Positions 47,831 through 55,525 of a stretch of 64,000 nucleotides of DNA are shown here, piece by piece (position 1 is the first letter of the stretch; every line of letters starts with the position of its first letter). The position numbers and the translations under genes were made by a program. The stretch comes from Moritella sp. 5 (lineage in GTDB: Bacteria > Pseudomonadota > Gammaproteobacteria > Enterobacterales > Moritellaceae). The notes under the pieces were generated by a model. The model did not search any database. It was not told the DNA's origin and saw nothing but the letters and a program-made list of their open reading frames with translations. Where the stretch lies: NCBI RefSeq assembly GCF_018219455.1, contig NZ_CP056122.1, positions 4,334,065 to 4,398,064 of the forward strand, read 5' to 3'.

Positions 47831-48574
47831 TTACATTTTTAGATAAAAGTCTTTAGTGATGGTCTGGTAATCATGAGAGTAACTGCCATCTGGGTGATGG
47901 ACAGTAAGAGACTGGTTTTGCAATTGATTATGACCTCGAGAAATACTCATCAACATACGTTTGTAAGCCTTTGTATGCGTTGTTTTTATGTTCAGACACG
48001 TCATTTGTAAATTACCTAATTGTTGGCAGTAATTAACAAGATCACAACCAGCATCATAAGGTAACACAAGTGCTATACGTCCATTTGGTGATAATAATTC
48101 CAGCGCACAATCCACGAGTTCCTGATGCGTTAAGCTTCCCGTATGCCTTGCAATTTTGCGGGCATCATCGGTAAAACTTTGGCCATGAATAAAATAAGGT
48201 GGGTTAGAAACGATAAGGTCAAACTTAGTATCTTTATCTTTACATGCCGGGGTGAATGATTGCAAAGCAGCATGTTTAACTACGATTGAAGATGCCCATG
48301 GTGAGTTATCAATATTTTTTTTTGCTTGTTGGCACGCCAATTCGTCAATATCAATCGCGGTTGCTTGTAGCTCACCTTGACAGCGTTGCGCTAACATAAG
48401 ACTAATAAGGCCTGAACCAGTACCAATATCCAGTACTGTTAGCGGTGCTTCGGGCGTTGTTGTCACATCCGCCCAGCCGCCAAGTAAAATACCGTCAGTT
48501 CCTACTTTCATCGCACAATCAGCGTGTGAAACATGAAACTGTTTAAAACTAAAACCATCATTTTTATTTGTCAC
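47831..48574 (-). CDS. trmN6: tRNA1(Val) (adenine37-N6)-methyltransferase
   Basis: A 247-aa SAM methyltransferase (YfiC). FKQFHVSHADCAMKVGTDGI, motif I VLDIGTGSGLISLML and the N6-adenine catalytic motif NPPYF are all present. In E. coli yfiC is the divergent neighbour of srmB. Here srmB lies 4 kb away, with the barrel gene and the AraC-methyltransferase-LysE cassette between, marking this junction as an insertion site. Confidence 0.94.
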   Translation of the reverse strand: MTNKNDGFSFKQFHVSHADCAMKVGTDGILLGGWADVTTTPEAPLTVLDIGTGSGLISLMLAQRCQGELQATAIDIDELACQQAKKNIDNSPWASSIVVKHAALQSFTPACKDKDTKFDLIVSNPPYFIHGQSFTDDARKIARHTGSLTHQELVDCALELLSPNGRIALVLPYDAGCDLVNYCQQLGNLQMTCLNIKTTHTKAYKRMLMSISRGHNQLQNQSLTVHHPDGSYSHDYQTITKDFYLKM

Positions 48575-48624
48575 TGTATACCCACACTTTTATCTGCGCG
48601 TTATTACGATGACGGTACTCTACA

Positions 48625-48725
48625 CTAGTTTGCAGTACGCGGAAGCACTTTAGAACGCGATAATGGGATCATTTGATCATAGAAAAATCATTATCAGAAA
48701 TAAGCTCTAACTGTTCACTAAATGG
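48625..48725. repeat. Direct repeat copy A (remnant 3' end of the barrel gene)
   Basis: 101 bp nearly identical to 51321-51422: one substitution (GATAAT/GAGAAT) and one missing base (GATCAT/GATGCAT). The repeat begins at CTAG, where CTA is the complement of the barrel gene's TAG stop. Read on the minus strand this copy encodes the end of that protein, but the lost base shifts the frame, so it is a dead copy. With copy B it brackets the AraC-methyltransferase-LysE cassette. Confidence 0.93.
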
Positions 48726-48742
48726 ACATCATTGAACTAAAT

Positions 48743-49603
48743 CTATCCCCTATCAAAAGACGCTAAGACAGACTGCCTTTTGTACATGAAATTCCGGTAA
48801 GATTTAGGTGTTGTACCTAACGCCTTCTTGAAATGTGATGAAAAGTGGCTTTGATCATAAAACCCGCATACAGCAGCGACATCAACGGGTTTAATTCCCG
48901 TGCGTAACAAACTCTTTGCTCGATGTATTCTTAGTTGAACTTGGTATTGATGCGGTGCCATCCCCCATCGCTCCTTAAACTGCCGAATTAAAGTATATTT
49001 ATTAGTATTACCAATAGTAGCTAAGTCATCTAGACTAATGTTACGGTCAAAATACTCATCTAAATACTCTCGAGCCATGTAAATTTTATCACTCGCAGCC
49101 CTTTCATCTAAGCTTATATTTCGTTTACTACTTTTAATCAATAATTTTGTAAAAAATGCAAATATCAGTGTTTCTAACAGTAGTTTTGGATAGTGATTAT
49201 CTGCGTAATCAAAAATCATCCGCAAATGCTCAATCAAGCTATTATCATAAATAACAGGGTTGTTAAAGTATGGGGCGCAATGACCTAAATTGGGAAAATC
49301 GGACAGAACACTATTAAACATTTCAGGTGTAGGGTAGAAGGCTCGATAGCTCCACCCATCCTCACTTGCAGGCTCCCCTGTATGGGCTGTATCAGGATTA
49401 ACGATCACAAGGCTACCTTCACCAGAAATGTGCTTCGTTCCACGAGTTATAAATCGTTGTGCTCCACGTTCAATCACACCAATTGCATATCCTTCGTGGA
49501 CATGTTTTGAAAAGTGCTGGTCCTTAAAACTTGCTTTTACATATTCAATACCACCAAAGCAGTCTAAAAGAGAAAACTCTGAACCTACAGTATCATTCTT
49601 CAT
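48743..49603 (-). CDS. AraC family regulator with cupin sensor domain
   Basis: A 286-aa regulator. The N-terminal AraC-binding cupin (FSKHVHEGYAIGVIERGAQRF in parts: HVHEGYAIGVIE, NPDTAHTGEPASEDGW) is followed by a C-terminal double helix-turn-helix (ISLDDLATIGNTNKYTLIRQ, then VDVAAVCGFYDQSHFSSHFK). This LysE-associated AraC type usually senses an amino acid or similar small molecule. It is divergent from the methyltransferase-LysE pair with a 245-bp gap that should contain its operator. Its stop is 17 nt from direct repeat copy A. Confidence 0.9.
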   Translation of the reverse strand: MKNDTVGSEFSLLDCFGGIEYVKASFKDQHFSKHVHEGYAIGVIERGAQRFITRGTKHISGEGSLVIVNPDTAHTGEPASEDGWSYRAFYPTPEMFNSVLSDFPNLGHCAPYFNNPVIYDNSLIEHLRMIFDYADNHYPKLLLETLIFAFFTKLLIKSSKRNISLDERAASDKIYMAREYLDEYFDRNISLDDLATIGNTNKYTLIRQFKERWGMAPHQYQVQLRIHRAKSLLRTGIKPVDVAAVCGFYDQSHFSSHFKKALGTTPKSYRNFMYKRQSVLASFDRG

Positions 49604-49848
49604 TGTCTAGATATCCCTATCCACCTAAGTAACATACTTAATCATTAACGATGTCAATTTCATACTACTACAAAACGAAAACCTAACAACATATATCATT
49701 GTTTTAAATGAAAAAAATAAATAACCGATACGGATGGATAATATATTAATGCCATTAACATCAAGAGAGATGTAAATATCATCCTATAAGTATTAAATCA
49801 TCATTGGCATAGTACCCATTTTAAATAAACCGTAATAAGAGATTAAAA
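49604..49848. promoter_or_regulatory. Divergent control region of the cassette
   Basis: A 245-bp AT-rich gap between the AraC gene and the methyltransferase-LysE operon. The AraC protein is expected to bind here. A GTAATAAGAG segment may supply the ribosome site of the methyltransferase. No clear palindromic operator is visible, as is common for AraC proteins. Confidence 0.45.
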
Positions 49849-50619
49849 ATGGAAGTAGAATTCAATACATCACGTTCAAAGTCATACAAAGATGCGATTA
49901 GTAGTTTTCCAAATGTTTGGAATGAAGACCTATTGATTATGCATCACTATTTAGCTCCGAAGGCCAATACAACGATTGTTGAACTTGGTGCAGGAAGTGG
50001 TTTTTTTAGTACTGTAATTTCAAAAGAAATTGGTTCGAATGGAAAACTAATCGTAGTCGACCCTTCACTGGAACAAATGCTACCACTCATAAATAACCCG
50101 CACTTTAATAATATTGAATTTTATTGCGAAACAGCTGAAAATTTTGTTGTACCCCAAAACGATAAAATTGATCAAGTATGGAGCAGAGGCGCTTTTCATC
50201 ATGTCAAAAATAAAGAAAAAGTACTACGTGAATTAGCACGTTCAGCAGTCCCCGGGGCTAAGTGCTGTATTTTAGACATATTCACACATAATTCAGTAGC
50301 TAAATTCTTTGATTCATATATAGCCCATGCTTGTACAACGGGTCATGAGGTTAGCTTTTTAAGCCGCGATTACGCTCAAAGTTTATGTAAAAATACCGGT
50401 TGGAAATTCATGGAGTTGATAGATATTGAACTCAAATGGGAATTTAATAGCAAGGAGGATATAGGCGTTTTTCTAGGTACATTACTTTCATTAAAACCTG
50501 AATATGCACATTCGGACACACTCGCCGTAGCAGAAGATATACTAGGAATTAGTCAGCGAGGGGAATTATTTTACCTCAATTGGCCTATGACGTTGCTAAT
50601 TGCACAGAAGGATTATTAA
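49849..50619 (+). CDS. SAM-dependent class I methyltransferase
   Basis: A 256-aa enzyme. Motif I VELGAGSGFFSTVIS (~43-57), the post-I acidic VVDPSLEQML and the SRGAFHHVKNKEKVLREL helix (motif IV region) mark a Rossmann methyltransferase of the UbiE/Methyltransf_11/25 type. The substrate is not readable. It is 2 nt from the LysE exporter start, so the two are translationally linked. A small molecule that is methylated and then exported, or exported when it accumulates, is my inference. Confidence 0.85.
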   Translation: MEVEFNTSRSKSYKDAISSFPNVWNEDLLIMHHYLAPKANTTIVELGAGSGFFSTVISKEIGSNGKLIVVDPSLEQMLPLINNPHFNNIEFYCETAENFVVPQNDKIDQVWSRGAFHHVKNKEKVLRELARSAVPGAKCCILDIFTHNSVAKFFDSYIAHACTTGHEVSFLSRDYAQSLCKNTGWKFMELIDIELKWEFNSKEDIGVFLGTLLSLKPEYAHSDTLAVAEDILGISQRGELFYLNWPMTLLIAQKDY

Positions 50620-50621
50620 TT

Positions 50622-51233
50622 ATGGGTATTGATAATATGACTTACGTGATGACATGTATTTTAGCTGCGGGCACTCCGGGGCCTGGTACACTAGCGGTTA
50701 TCAACATGTCCATAAAATCAGGGTTAAAAAAAACGTTACCCCTAATGGTTGGTATCATTATAGGCTTAGCCGCAGTTGCCTTACTTTCCATATATGGTCT
50801 ATCAATCATTATGCTGAGCTCCACAACCGTCTTTCATGCAATACAGTCTATCGGAGGCATGTATATCTTCTACTTGGGCATAGTGTGTATCTTAAACTTT
50901 AAAACGGCAAAATTAGAAGAAAATGAAGTTAACAATTTTGGTGTTTGTTCTGGTGTAATAATATCTGTTTTTAATCCTAAAACGATTATATTTTTTACAT
51001 CATTAATGCCAACTTTTATCAACGTTTCTGACAATACTGTATCGCAGAGTTTTTACTTAACAGCAATATTACTTTGCTGCACATTTCTGGTCCACTTACT
51101 CTATGCTAAGTTAGGTAACTTATCGGCGAAAGTACTAAACAATCACATTGATAAGTTAGAGCTTGCTACTGGAATCTTTTTTATTTCTATAGCTACATTC
51201 ATTCTATACTCAGCTTTAACAACCACATACTAA
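50622..51233 (+). CDS. LysE/RhtB family exporter
   Basis: A 203-aa inner-membrane exporter with six predicted helices. The family motif AAGTPGPGTLAVINMS is at the N-terminus, with GGMYIFYLGI and NPKTIIFFTSLMP later. The ATG at 50622 with AAGGA upstream is better than the longer frame inside the methyltransferase. The family exports amino acids and derivatives. Regulator, enzyme and exporter form one cassette. Confidence 0.9.
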   Translation: MGIDNMTYVMTCILAAGTPGPGTLAVINMSIKSGLKKTLPLMVGIIIGLAAVALLSIYGLSIIMLSSTTVFHAIQSIGGMYIFYLGIVCILNFKTAKLEENEVNNFGVCSGVIISVFNPKTIIFFTSLMPTFINVSDNTVSQSFYLTAILLCCTFLVHLLYAKLGNLSAKVLNNHIDKLELATGIFFISIATFILYSALTTTY

Positions 51234-51320
51234 TTGCTATTACTGAATTTAAAAATTAACTGAAGTTATGCTCCTAGGCTTAATACTATAAAAACCATTA
51301 GGCCCAGAGCATATATCAGT

Positions 51321-51422
51321 CTAGTTTGCAGTACGCGGAAGCACTTTAGAACGCGAGAATGGGATCATTTGATGCATAGAAAAATCATTATCAGAAATAA
51401 GCTCTAACTGTTCACTAAATGG
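51321..51422. repeat. Direct repeat copy B (functional 3' end of the barrel gene)
   Basis: 102 bp forming the last 34 codons, including the TAG stop, of the barrel gene. Nearly identical to copy A at 48625-48725. The distance between the copies is 2.6 kb. Directly beside it, 51258-51310 has a weak hairpin (GGCTTAAT / ATTAGGCC) that may end the LysE transcript. Confidence 0.93.
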
Positions 51423-52292
51423 GCGCCATGGATCATAGTTGAAGTAAAGATACACACCATAACCAACATCATGCTCTTTCACTTTGGTTGCTTCAGCCCC
51501 CAATTGTAATAATGAGATTGGCGTGTAATCCAGACCCACTGTTAATTTATGGCTATTGTCAGTAGGGTCGTAATCATCATTCATTTGAATATCATCACCG
51601 AAGAAATACTCAAAAGAACTATGGAATTTTACGGTTGTCGTTATTGCGCCCTCGGCACGAATATCCACACTGTTAACTAGGTCATCTTTATGACCTTTAC
51701 CAGACAAGGGAAAATAAATATTCGATGACAAATTAAAAATATAATTTGGGTCATCGTATTTAGTACCAACCGATAAACGGTGGTTACCGGAGCTCAACTC
51801 GACATCCCAGAAAGCATTAACACCCACACCAATAAGGCTATCTTCAGGTAAAATACCAATACCATTAGAGACTAATACATCTTCATTTTTGTAATCTATA
51901 TTCGCTTGCCAGACAAGATCATCAGCAAAGATATCGTCAACTACGTAATCAATCCCAGGGTTACTCGCTAAGGAAGTTCCGTGCCTCTCGTAATCATCAT
52001 AATTACTGTGTAACGTTATGCCAAAACTAAGATTCGAATAAAGTGGTACAGGAAATTCAAATGGTGTAAATTCTGGTTCTTCAGGCTCTTCTACTATAGG
52101 TGATGGTTTACGTTGCTCTTCACCGCCTACGTGACCACGATTCTTACCCCAATAACCTTTATTTGAAACCTTACCTTCACCTTCATTTTCAGAGTAGTAC
52201 TTATCTTCAGCGGCATGAATAGAAGGAGACAGGGATAATAGCAGCGTAGTAGAATACAATAATAGCGTTGGAAGTAGACCATGTGAGCTCAT
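51321..52292 (-). CDS. Inverse-autotransporter-type beta-barrel protein without passenger
   Basis: A 323-aa outer-membrane protein: signal peptide (cut after IHA), a charged Pro/Glu linker (~40-70), then an intimin/invasin-like barrel. Family marks: GVGVNAFWDVELSSGNHRLS, NLSSNIYFPLSG, LTVGLDYTPISLLQLGAEAT, YLYFNYDPWRPFSEQLEL and a C-terminal SRSKVLPRTAN, which corresponds to the R-x-LV-R-N end of such barrels. In intimins an Ig-like passenger follows at this point; here the protein stops. It resembles YchO/barrel-only members. The stop lies exactly at the edge of a duplicated segment. Confidence 0.8.
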   Translation of the reverse strand: MSSHGLLPTLLLYSTTLLLSLSPSIHAAEDKYYSENEGEGKVSNKGYWGKNRGHVGGEEQRKPSPIVEEPEEPEFTPFEFPVPLYSNLSFGITLHSNYDDYERHGTSLASNPGIDYVVDDIFADDLVWQANIDYKNEDVLVSNGIGILPEDSLIGVGVNAFWDVELSSGNHRLSVGTKYDDPNYIFNLSSNIYFPLSGKGHKDDLVNSVDIRAEGAITTTVKFHSSFEYFFGDDIQMNDDYDPTDNSHKLTVGLDYTPISLLQLGAEATKVKEHDVGYGVYLYFNYDPWRPFSEQLELISDNDFSMHQMIPFSRSKVLPRTAN

Positions 52293-52613
52293 CGAAAACG
52301 TACCTTAATAATAAAACAACGAAGCTAAGATAACAAAATTATAGCCTCCAAGCTAATGAATATAATCAATCTCTATAATTACCAATCGGGTATTTAAATA
52401 TCCCCATTAACGATTCTATCGCGCCAATAATACCAACAAAAAATAAGTACTATAATCGCGATTATTTCGTCACTTGAGTAGAAAACTAATACCCTCTAGG
52501 GCGCTAATCTGCCATAATGTCTGATTAACGATCAAAAATTTGACGTGTCTTTGTTTAAATACAGCAAATGATAACTTCATCTTCCTTTTTAACCTCTTGT
52601 ATACGGTAGTTTT
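52293..52613. promoter_or_regulatory. Divergent promoter region barrel gene / srmB
   Basis: 321 bp between divergent genes, AT-rich, no ORF. It must contain both promoters and the srmB leader. I see no specific operator. Confidence 0.45.
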
Positions 52614-53879
52614 ATGGACTTCGAAAGTCTCGATCTAGACCCTGAATTAATTGCAGCACTTACTGATAATAATCTTGTTAGACCAACATTGATTCAACAG
52701 CAAGTATTGCCAACTGCCATGGAAGGTAGAGATATCCTTGCATCTGCACCGACAGGTACAGGTAAAACGCTGGCATTTTTATTACCAGCTGTTCAGCATC
52801 TTCTTGACTTTCCACGTCGCGAATTAGGCCCTGGGCGAGTACTTATCTTGACACCAACGCGAGAACTCGCGAGTCAAGTATTCCAACAAGCTAAAATGCT
52901 AGCTGCCTATACTGACCATAAAGTATCGATGGTAACGGGTGGTGTTGATTATGCGCTACACGCTGAAGTATTAAAAAATAGTCTTGATATTGTCATCGCT
53001 ACACCGGGTCGTTTATTAGAATATATCCGTCGCGATGCATTTGAATGCGCAGCCGTTGAAGTACTGATTCTAGATGAAGCAGACCGTATGTTAGATATGG
53101 GTTTTTATGATGACGTGAAAAAAATCACTGATGAAATGACTCGTCGTCAACAAACAATGCTATTTTCTGCGACCCTAGAAGGTCGTGGTATTGAGCGTTT
53201 TGCTGAAGAACTATTGAAAGAGCCAGCTGAATTTACAGCTAATCCTTCACGTAAAGAAAAAGCAAAAATTCACCAACTAATGCATCACGTTGATAATCAT
53301 GCACACAAGCAAGCCTTGTTAGTGCATTGGTTACGCGACGAAAGCACAACTCGTTCTATCGTATTTGTAAAAACTCGTGAACGTTTGGCTGAATTAGTAA
53401 GCTATTTACAGTCTCAAGGTATCCCGTGTGCTTATTTACGTGGTGAAATGGATCAAGCGAAACGTACTCGTTCATTAAACCAATTTAAAAACGATAAAGT
53501 AAAAGTACTGATTGCTACTGACGTCGCCGCTCGCGGTATTGATGTTCAAGATGTAAGCCATGTATTTAACTTTGATTTACCACGTAGTGCTGAAGTTTAT
53601 GTTCACCGTATTGGCCGTACAGCACGTGCGGGTAAGAAAGGCACAGCAATTTCGTTAGTTGAAGCGCATGATCTACGTATCTTTGGTAAAATTGAACGTT
53701 ATACTGAAGAAACGATTAAGCGTCGTGTAATTCAAGGTTTGAAACCAAACAATAAAATTGCAATGTCGAAAACCAAGAAAAAAGCGAAAGTAGCGGCGAC
53801 TGGTAAAAATAAAGTATCAGCGAAAGCGAAACTTAAAGCTAAAAAACGCACCAAGAAAAATAAGTCTAAAAGCAAGTAA
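52614..53879 (+). CDS. srmB: DEAD-box RNA helicase SrmB
   Basis: A 421-aa ATP-dependent RNA helicase acting early in 50S assembly. Motifs: Q motif RPTLIQQQVLP, I SAPTGTGKT, II LDEADRMLD, III FSATLEG, IV SIVFVKTRERL, V DVAARGID and VI HRIGRTARAG. FDLPRSAEVYVHR and the Lys-rich tail (KKTKKKAKVAATGK-type) fit SrmB rather than RhlE or DeaD. Divergence toward trmN6 matches E. coli apart from the intervening insert. Confidence 0.94.
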   Translation: MDFESLDLDPELIAALTDNNLVRPTLIQQQVLPTAMEGRDILASAPTGTGKTLAFLLPAVQHLLDFPRRELGPGRVLILTPTRELASQVFQQAKMLAAYTDHKVSMVTGGVDYALHAEVLKNSLDIVIATPGRLLEYIRRDAFECAAVEVLILDEADRMLDMGFYDDVKKITDEMTRRQQTMLFSATLEGRGIERFAEELLKEPAEFTANPSRKEKAKIHQLMHHVDNHAHKQALLVHWLRDESTTRSIVFVKTRERLAELVSYLQSQGIPCAYLRGEMDQAKRTRSLNQFKNDKVKVLIATDVAARGIDVQDVSHVFNFDLPRSAEVYVHRIGRTARAGKKGTAISLVEAHDLRIFGKIERYTEETIKRRVIQGLKPNNKIAMSKTKKKAKVAATGKNKVSAKAKLKAKKRTKKNKSKSK

Positions 53880-53913
53880 TCGCTAAACAGACGATAGCTT
53901 AAATTAGCTTGAT

Positions 53914-53948
53914 TAAAAAAGGCGTTAAATTTATTTAGCGCCTTTTTT
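53914..53948 (+). terminator. Terminator of srmB
   Basis: AAAAAAGGCG-TTAAAT and ATTTAG-CGCCTTTTTT form a stem with one mismatch, T-run at the end, about 38 nt past srmB. Confidence 0.92.
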
Positions 53949-54019
53949 GTATATAAATATTAGCTATGGATAATAGAAAAGCGTTGAATTGTGTATTTAT
54001 TAAATCCCAGATATAGAAA

Positions 54020-54040
54020 AGGCAGCACACAGTGCCGCCC
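54020..54040 (-). terminator. Minus-strand terminator hairpin of unit A
   Basis: On the minus strand, GGCGGCAC, loop TGT, GTGCTGCC, then TTTTCTATA. All pairs form in the minus-strand RNA, with one G-U pair; the plus-strand RNA would have an A-C mismatch at that position. This is evidence that the minus strand is the transcribed one. Confidence 0.65.
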
Positions 54041-54181
54041 TAAGTCTATACTTTCAATCCATGAAACTTGTAGCTACCCTGCTAAGTCCTGACTCTATTC
54101 ATTCCATTAAATTTCCACTTCCCAATCCGTCGGAGTGTCCTTTTGCCTTCCTAGCACAATAAATCGATCCTGATTTATTTC

Positions 54182-54539
54182 TGTGTCGCATCCTGCAACT
54201 TAATCCTTTGGTCTTCTTCCTGAAGCTGTCCTTGTGTCGCGTCCTGCAACTTAATCCTTTGGTCTTCTTCCTGAAGCTGTCCTTTGTGTCGCGTCCTGCA
54301 ACTTAATCCTTTGGTCTTCTTCCTGAAGCTGTCCTTGTGTCGCGTCCTGCAACTTAATCCTTTGGTCTTCTTCCTGAAGCTGTCCTTGTGTCGCATCCTG
54401 CAACTTAATCCTTTGGTCTTCTTCCTGAAGCTGTCCTTTGTGTCGCATCCTGCAACTTAATCCTTTGGTCTTCTTCCTGAAGCTGTCCTTGTGTCGCGTC
54501 CTGCAACTTAATCCTTTGGTCTTCTTCCTGAAGATGTTC
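54182..54539. repeat. 51-52-bp minisatellite array 1 (7 copies)
   Basis: Seven near-identical copies of a unit containing CGTCCTGCAACTTAATCC and TTTGGTCTTCTTCCTGAAGC. Variation is confined to G/A in CGCG/CGCA and to T-run length (GTCCTTG or GTCCTTTG), giving 51- or 52-bp periods. The 1-bp changes break any long reading frame. The last copy changes to GAAGATGTTCC and exits the array. Confidence 0.95.
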
Positions 54540-54573
54540 CCGCTCCGTCCTTGTGCTTATAAATATACGCCAT
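54508..54573 (-). CDS. Conserved 21-aa ORF entering the array (unit A)
   Basis: Minus-strand ATG codes for MAYIYKHKDGAGTSSGRRPK plus D, then TAA supplied by the first repeat copy. Unit B has the same ORF with one amino-acid change (Ala2 to Thr) and one silent change, while flanking bases differ more. This could be a small translated peptide or chance. The ribosome site is weak (CGGT). Confidence 0.3.
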   Translation of the reverse strand: MAYIYKHKDGAGTSSGRRPKD

Positions 54574-55019
54574 TACCGTTTCGCCAGAAGCACGTAAATT
54601 CAATTAAATTACAATATTTTACAAGATCACACACAAGTAAAAATATAAGTCATTGATAAAAATAAGTATAACCGTGAAGCACGAGTATAAGACTAGGTCT
54701 AACATCGAGATAAACACAGTGATGTAACGGTTATATCCCTCACCACAAATAGTCGATATCTTACACATTGAAGCCTGCCAACTCAGTATATAATGTTGTT
54801 TATTTAGAATAAACAGAACATACCCAAACTAAAGTTGTAAAACTTAAAATATAGCGATAAATAATGCTGTTAAAACAAACATACCATATACATCTATAAG
54901 TAGACCTAAAGGTAAGAAGTAAGGTTATATAGATGGTTGAGGTGAGATGGGTTATGTCAGAAAAATTAGTTGGTGGAAAGTTATATAGCGCTGCTTATAT
55001 TAAACTCCAGATATAGAAA

Positions 55020-55040
55020 AGGCGGCACACTGTGCCGCCC
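55020..55040 (-). terminator. Minus-strand terminator hairpin of unit B
   Basis: GGCGGCACA and TGTGCCGCC pair perfectly around one base, followed on the minus strand by TTTTCTATATC. Counterpart of the hairpin at 54020-54040, with the G-U pair replaced by G-C. Confidence 0.7.
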
Positions 55041-55182
55041 TAAAGTCTATATTTTCAATCCATGAAACGTGTAGCACCCCTGCTAAATCCTGACTCTATT
55101 CATTCCATTAAATTTCCACTTCCCAATCCGTCGGAGTGTCCTTTTGCCTTCCTAGCACAATAAATCGATCCTGATTTATTTC

Positions 55183-55491
55183 TGTGTCGCGTCCTGCAAC
55201 TTAATCCTTTGGTCTTCTTCCTGAAGCTGTCCTTGTGTCGCGTCCTGCAACTTAATCCTTTTGATCTTCTTCCTGAAGCTGTCCTTGTGTCGCGTCCTGC
55301 AACTTAATCCTTTTGGTCTTCTTCCTGAAGCTGTCCTTGTGTCGCATCCTGCAACTTAATCCTTTTGGTCTTCTTCCTGAAGCTGTCCTTGTGTCGCATC
55401 CTGCAACTTAATCCTTTTGGTCTTCTTCCTGAAGCTGTCCTTGTGTCGCGTCCTGCAACTTAATCCTTTGGTCTTCTTCCTGAAGATGTTC
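55183..55491. repeat. 51-52-bp minisatellite array 2 (6 copies)
   Basis: Six copies of the same unit as array 1. Most have AATCCTTTTGG (four T's), making them 52 bp; the first and last have three T's. One copy reads TTTTGATC. Copy number and T-run pattern differ from array 1, so the arrays have evolved separately since the duplication. Confidence 0.95.
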
Positions 55492-55525
55492 CTGCTCCGT
55501 CCTTGTGCTTATAAATATACGTCAT
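55460..55525 (-). CDS. Conserved 21-aa ORF entering the array (unit B)
   Basis: Minus-strand ATG codes for MTYIYKHKDGAGTSSGRRPK plus D, stop TAA inside the first minus-strand repeat copy. Counterpart of the ORF at 54508-54573, with Thr for Ala at position 2. Whether it is translated is unknown. Confidence 0.3.
   Translation of the reverse strand: MTYIYKHKDGAGTSSGRRPKD

Larger units (their letters stand above)
53999..54900 (-). repeat. Long duplicated unit A (minisatellite locus)
   Basis: The whole segment recurs 1000 bp to the right as unit B. Shared parts in order: CAGATATAGAAAAGGC, a terminator hairpin, TTTCAATCCATGAAAC, a block of ~120 bp (CTGACTCTATTCATTCC onward) almost unchanged, the 51-bp array, then a diverged right part including GACTAGGTCTAAC and ACCCAAACTAAAGTTGTAA. 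It encodes no convincing protein longer than 21 codons. I read it as a minus-strand transcription unit: right part as promoter, array in the middle, terminator at left. Confidence 0.85.

Noticed and set aside
48625-51422. 101-bp repeats as target-site duplication of a transposon.
   Set aside because: Far too long for a transposase-made duplication, and no transposase or terminal inverted repeats are seen.
54175-54448. Open minus-strand frames of 65-73 codons through the 51-bp array (Q/E-rich or K/R-rich repeats).
   Set aside because: They arise because a 51-bp period keeps frames open. Starts are inside repeat copies, there is no ribosome site, and 52-bp copies shift the frame.
54182-55491. 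CRISPR array.
   Set aside because: The repeats are contiguous, with no unique spacers, and no cas genes are present.
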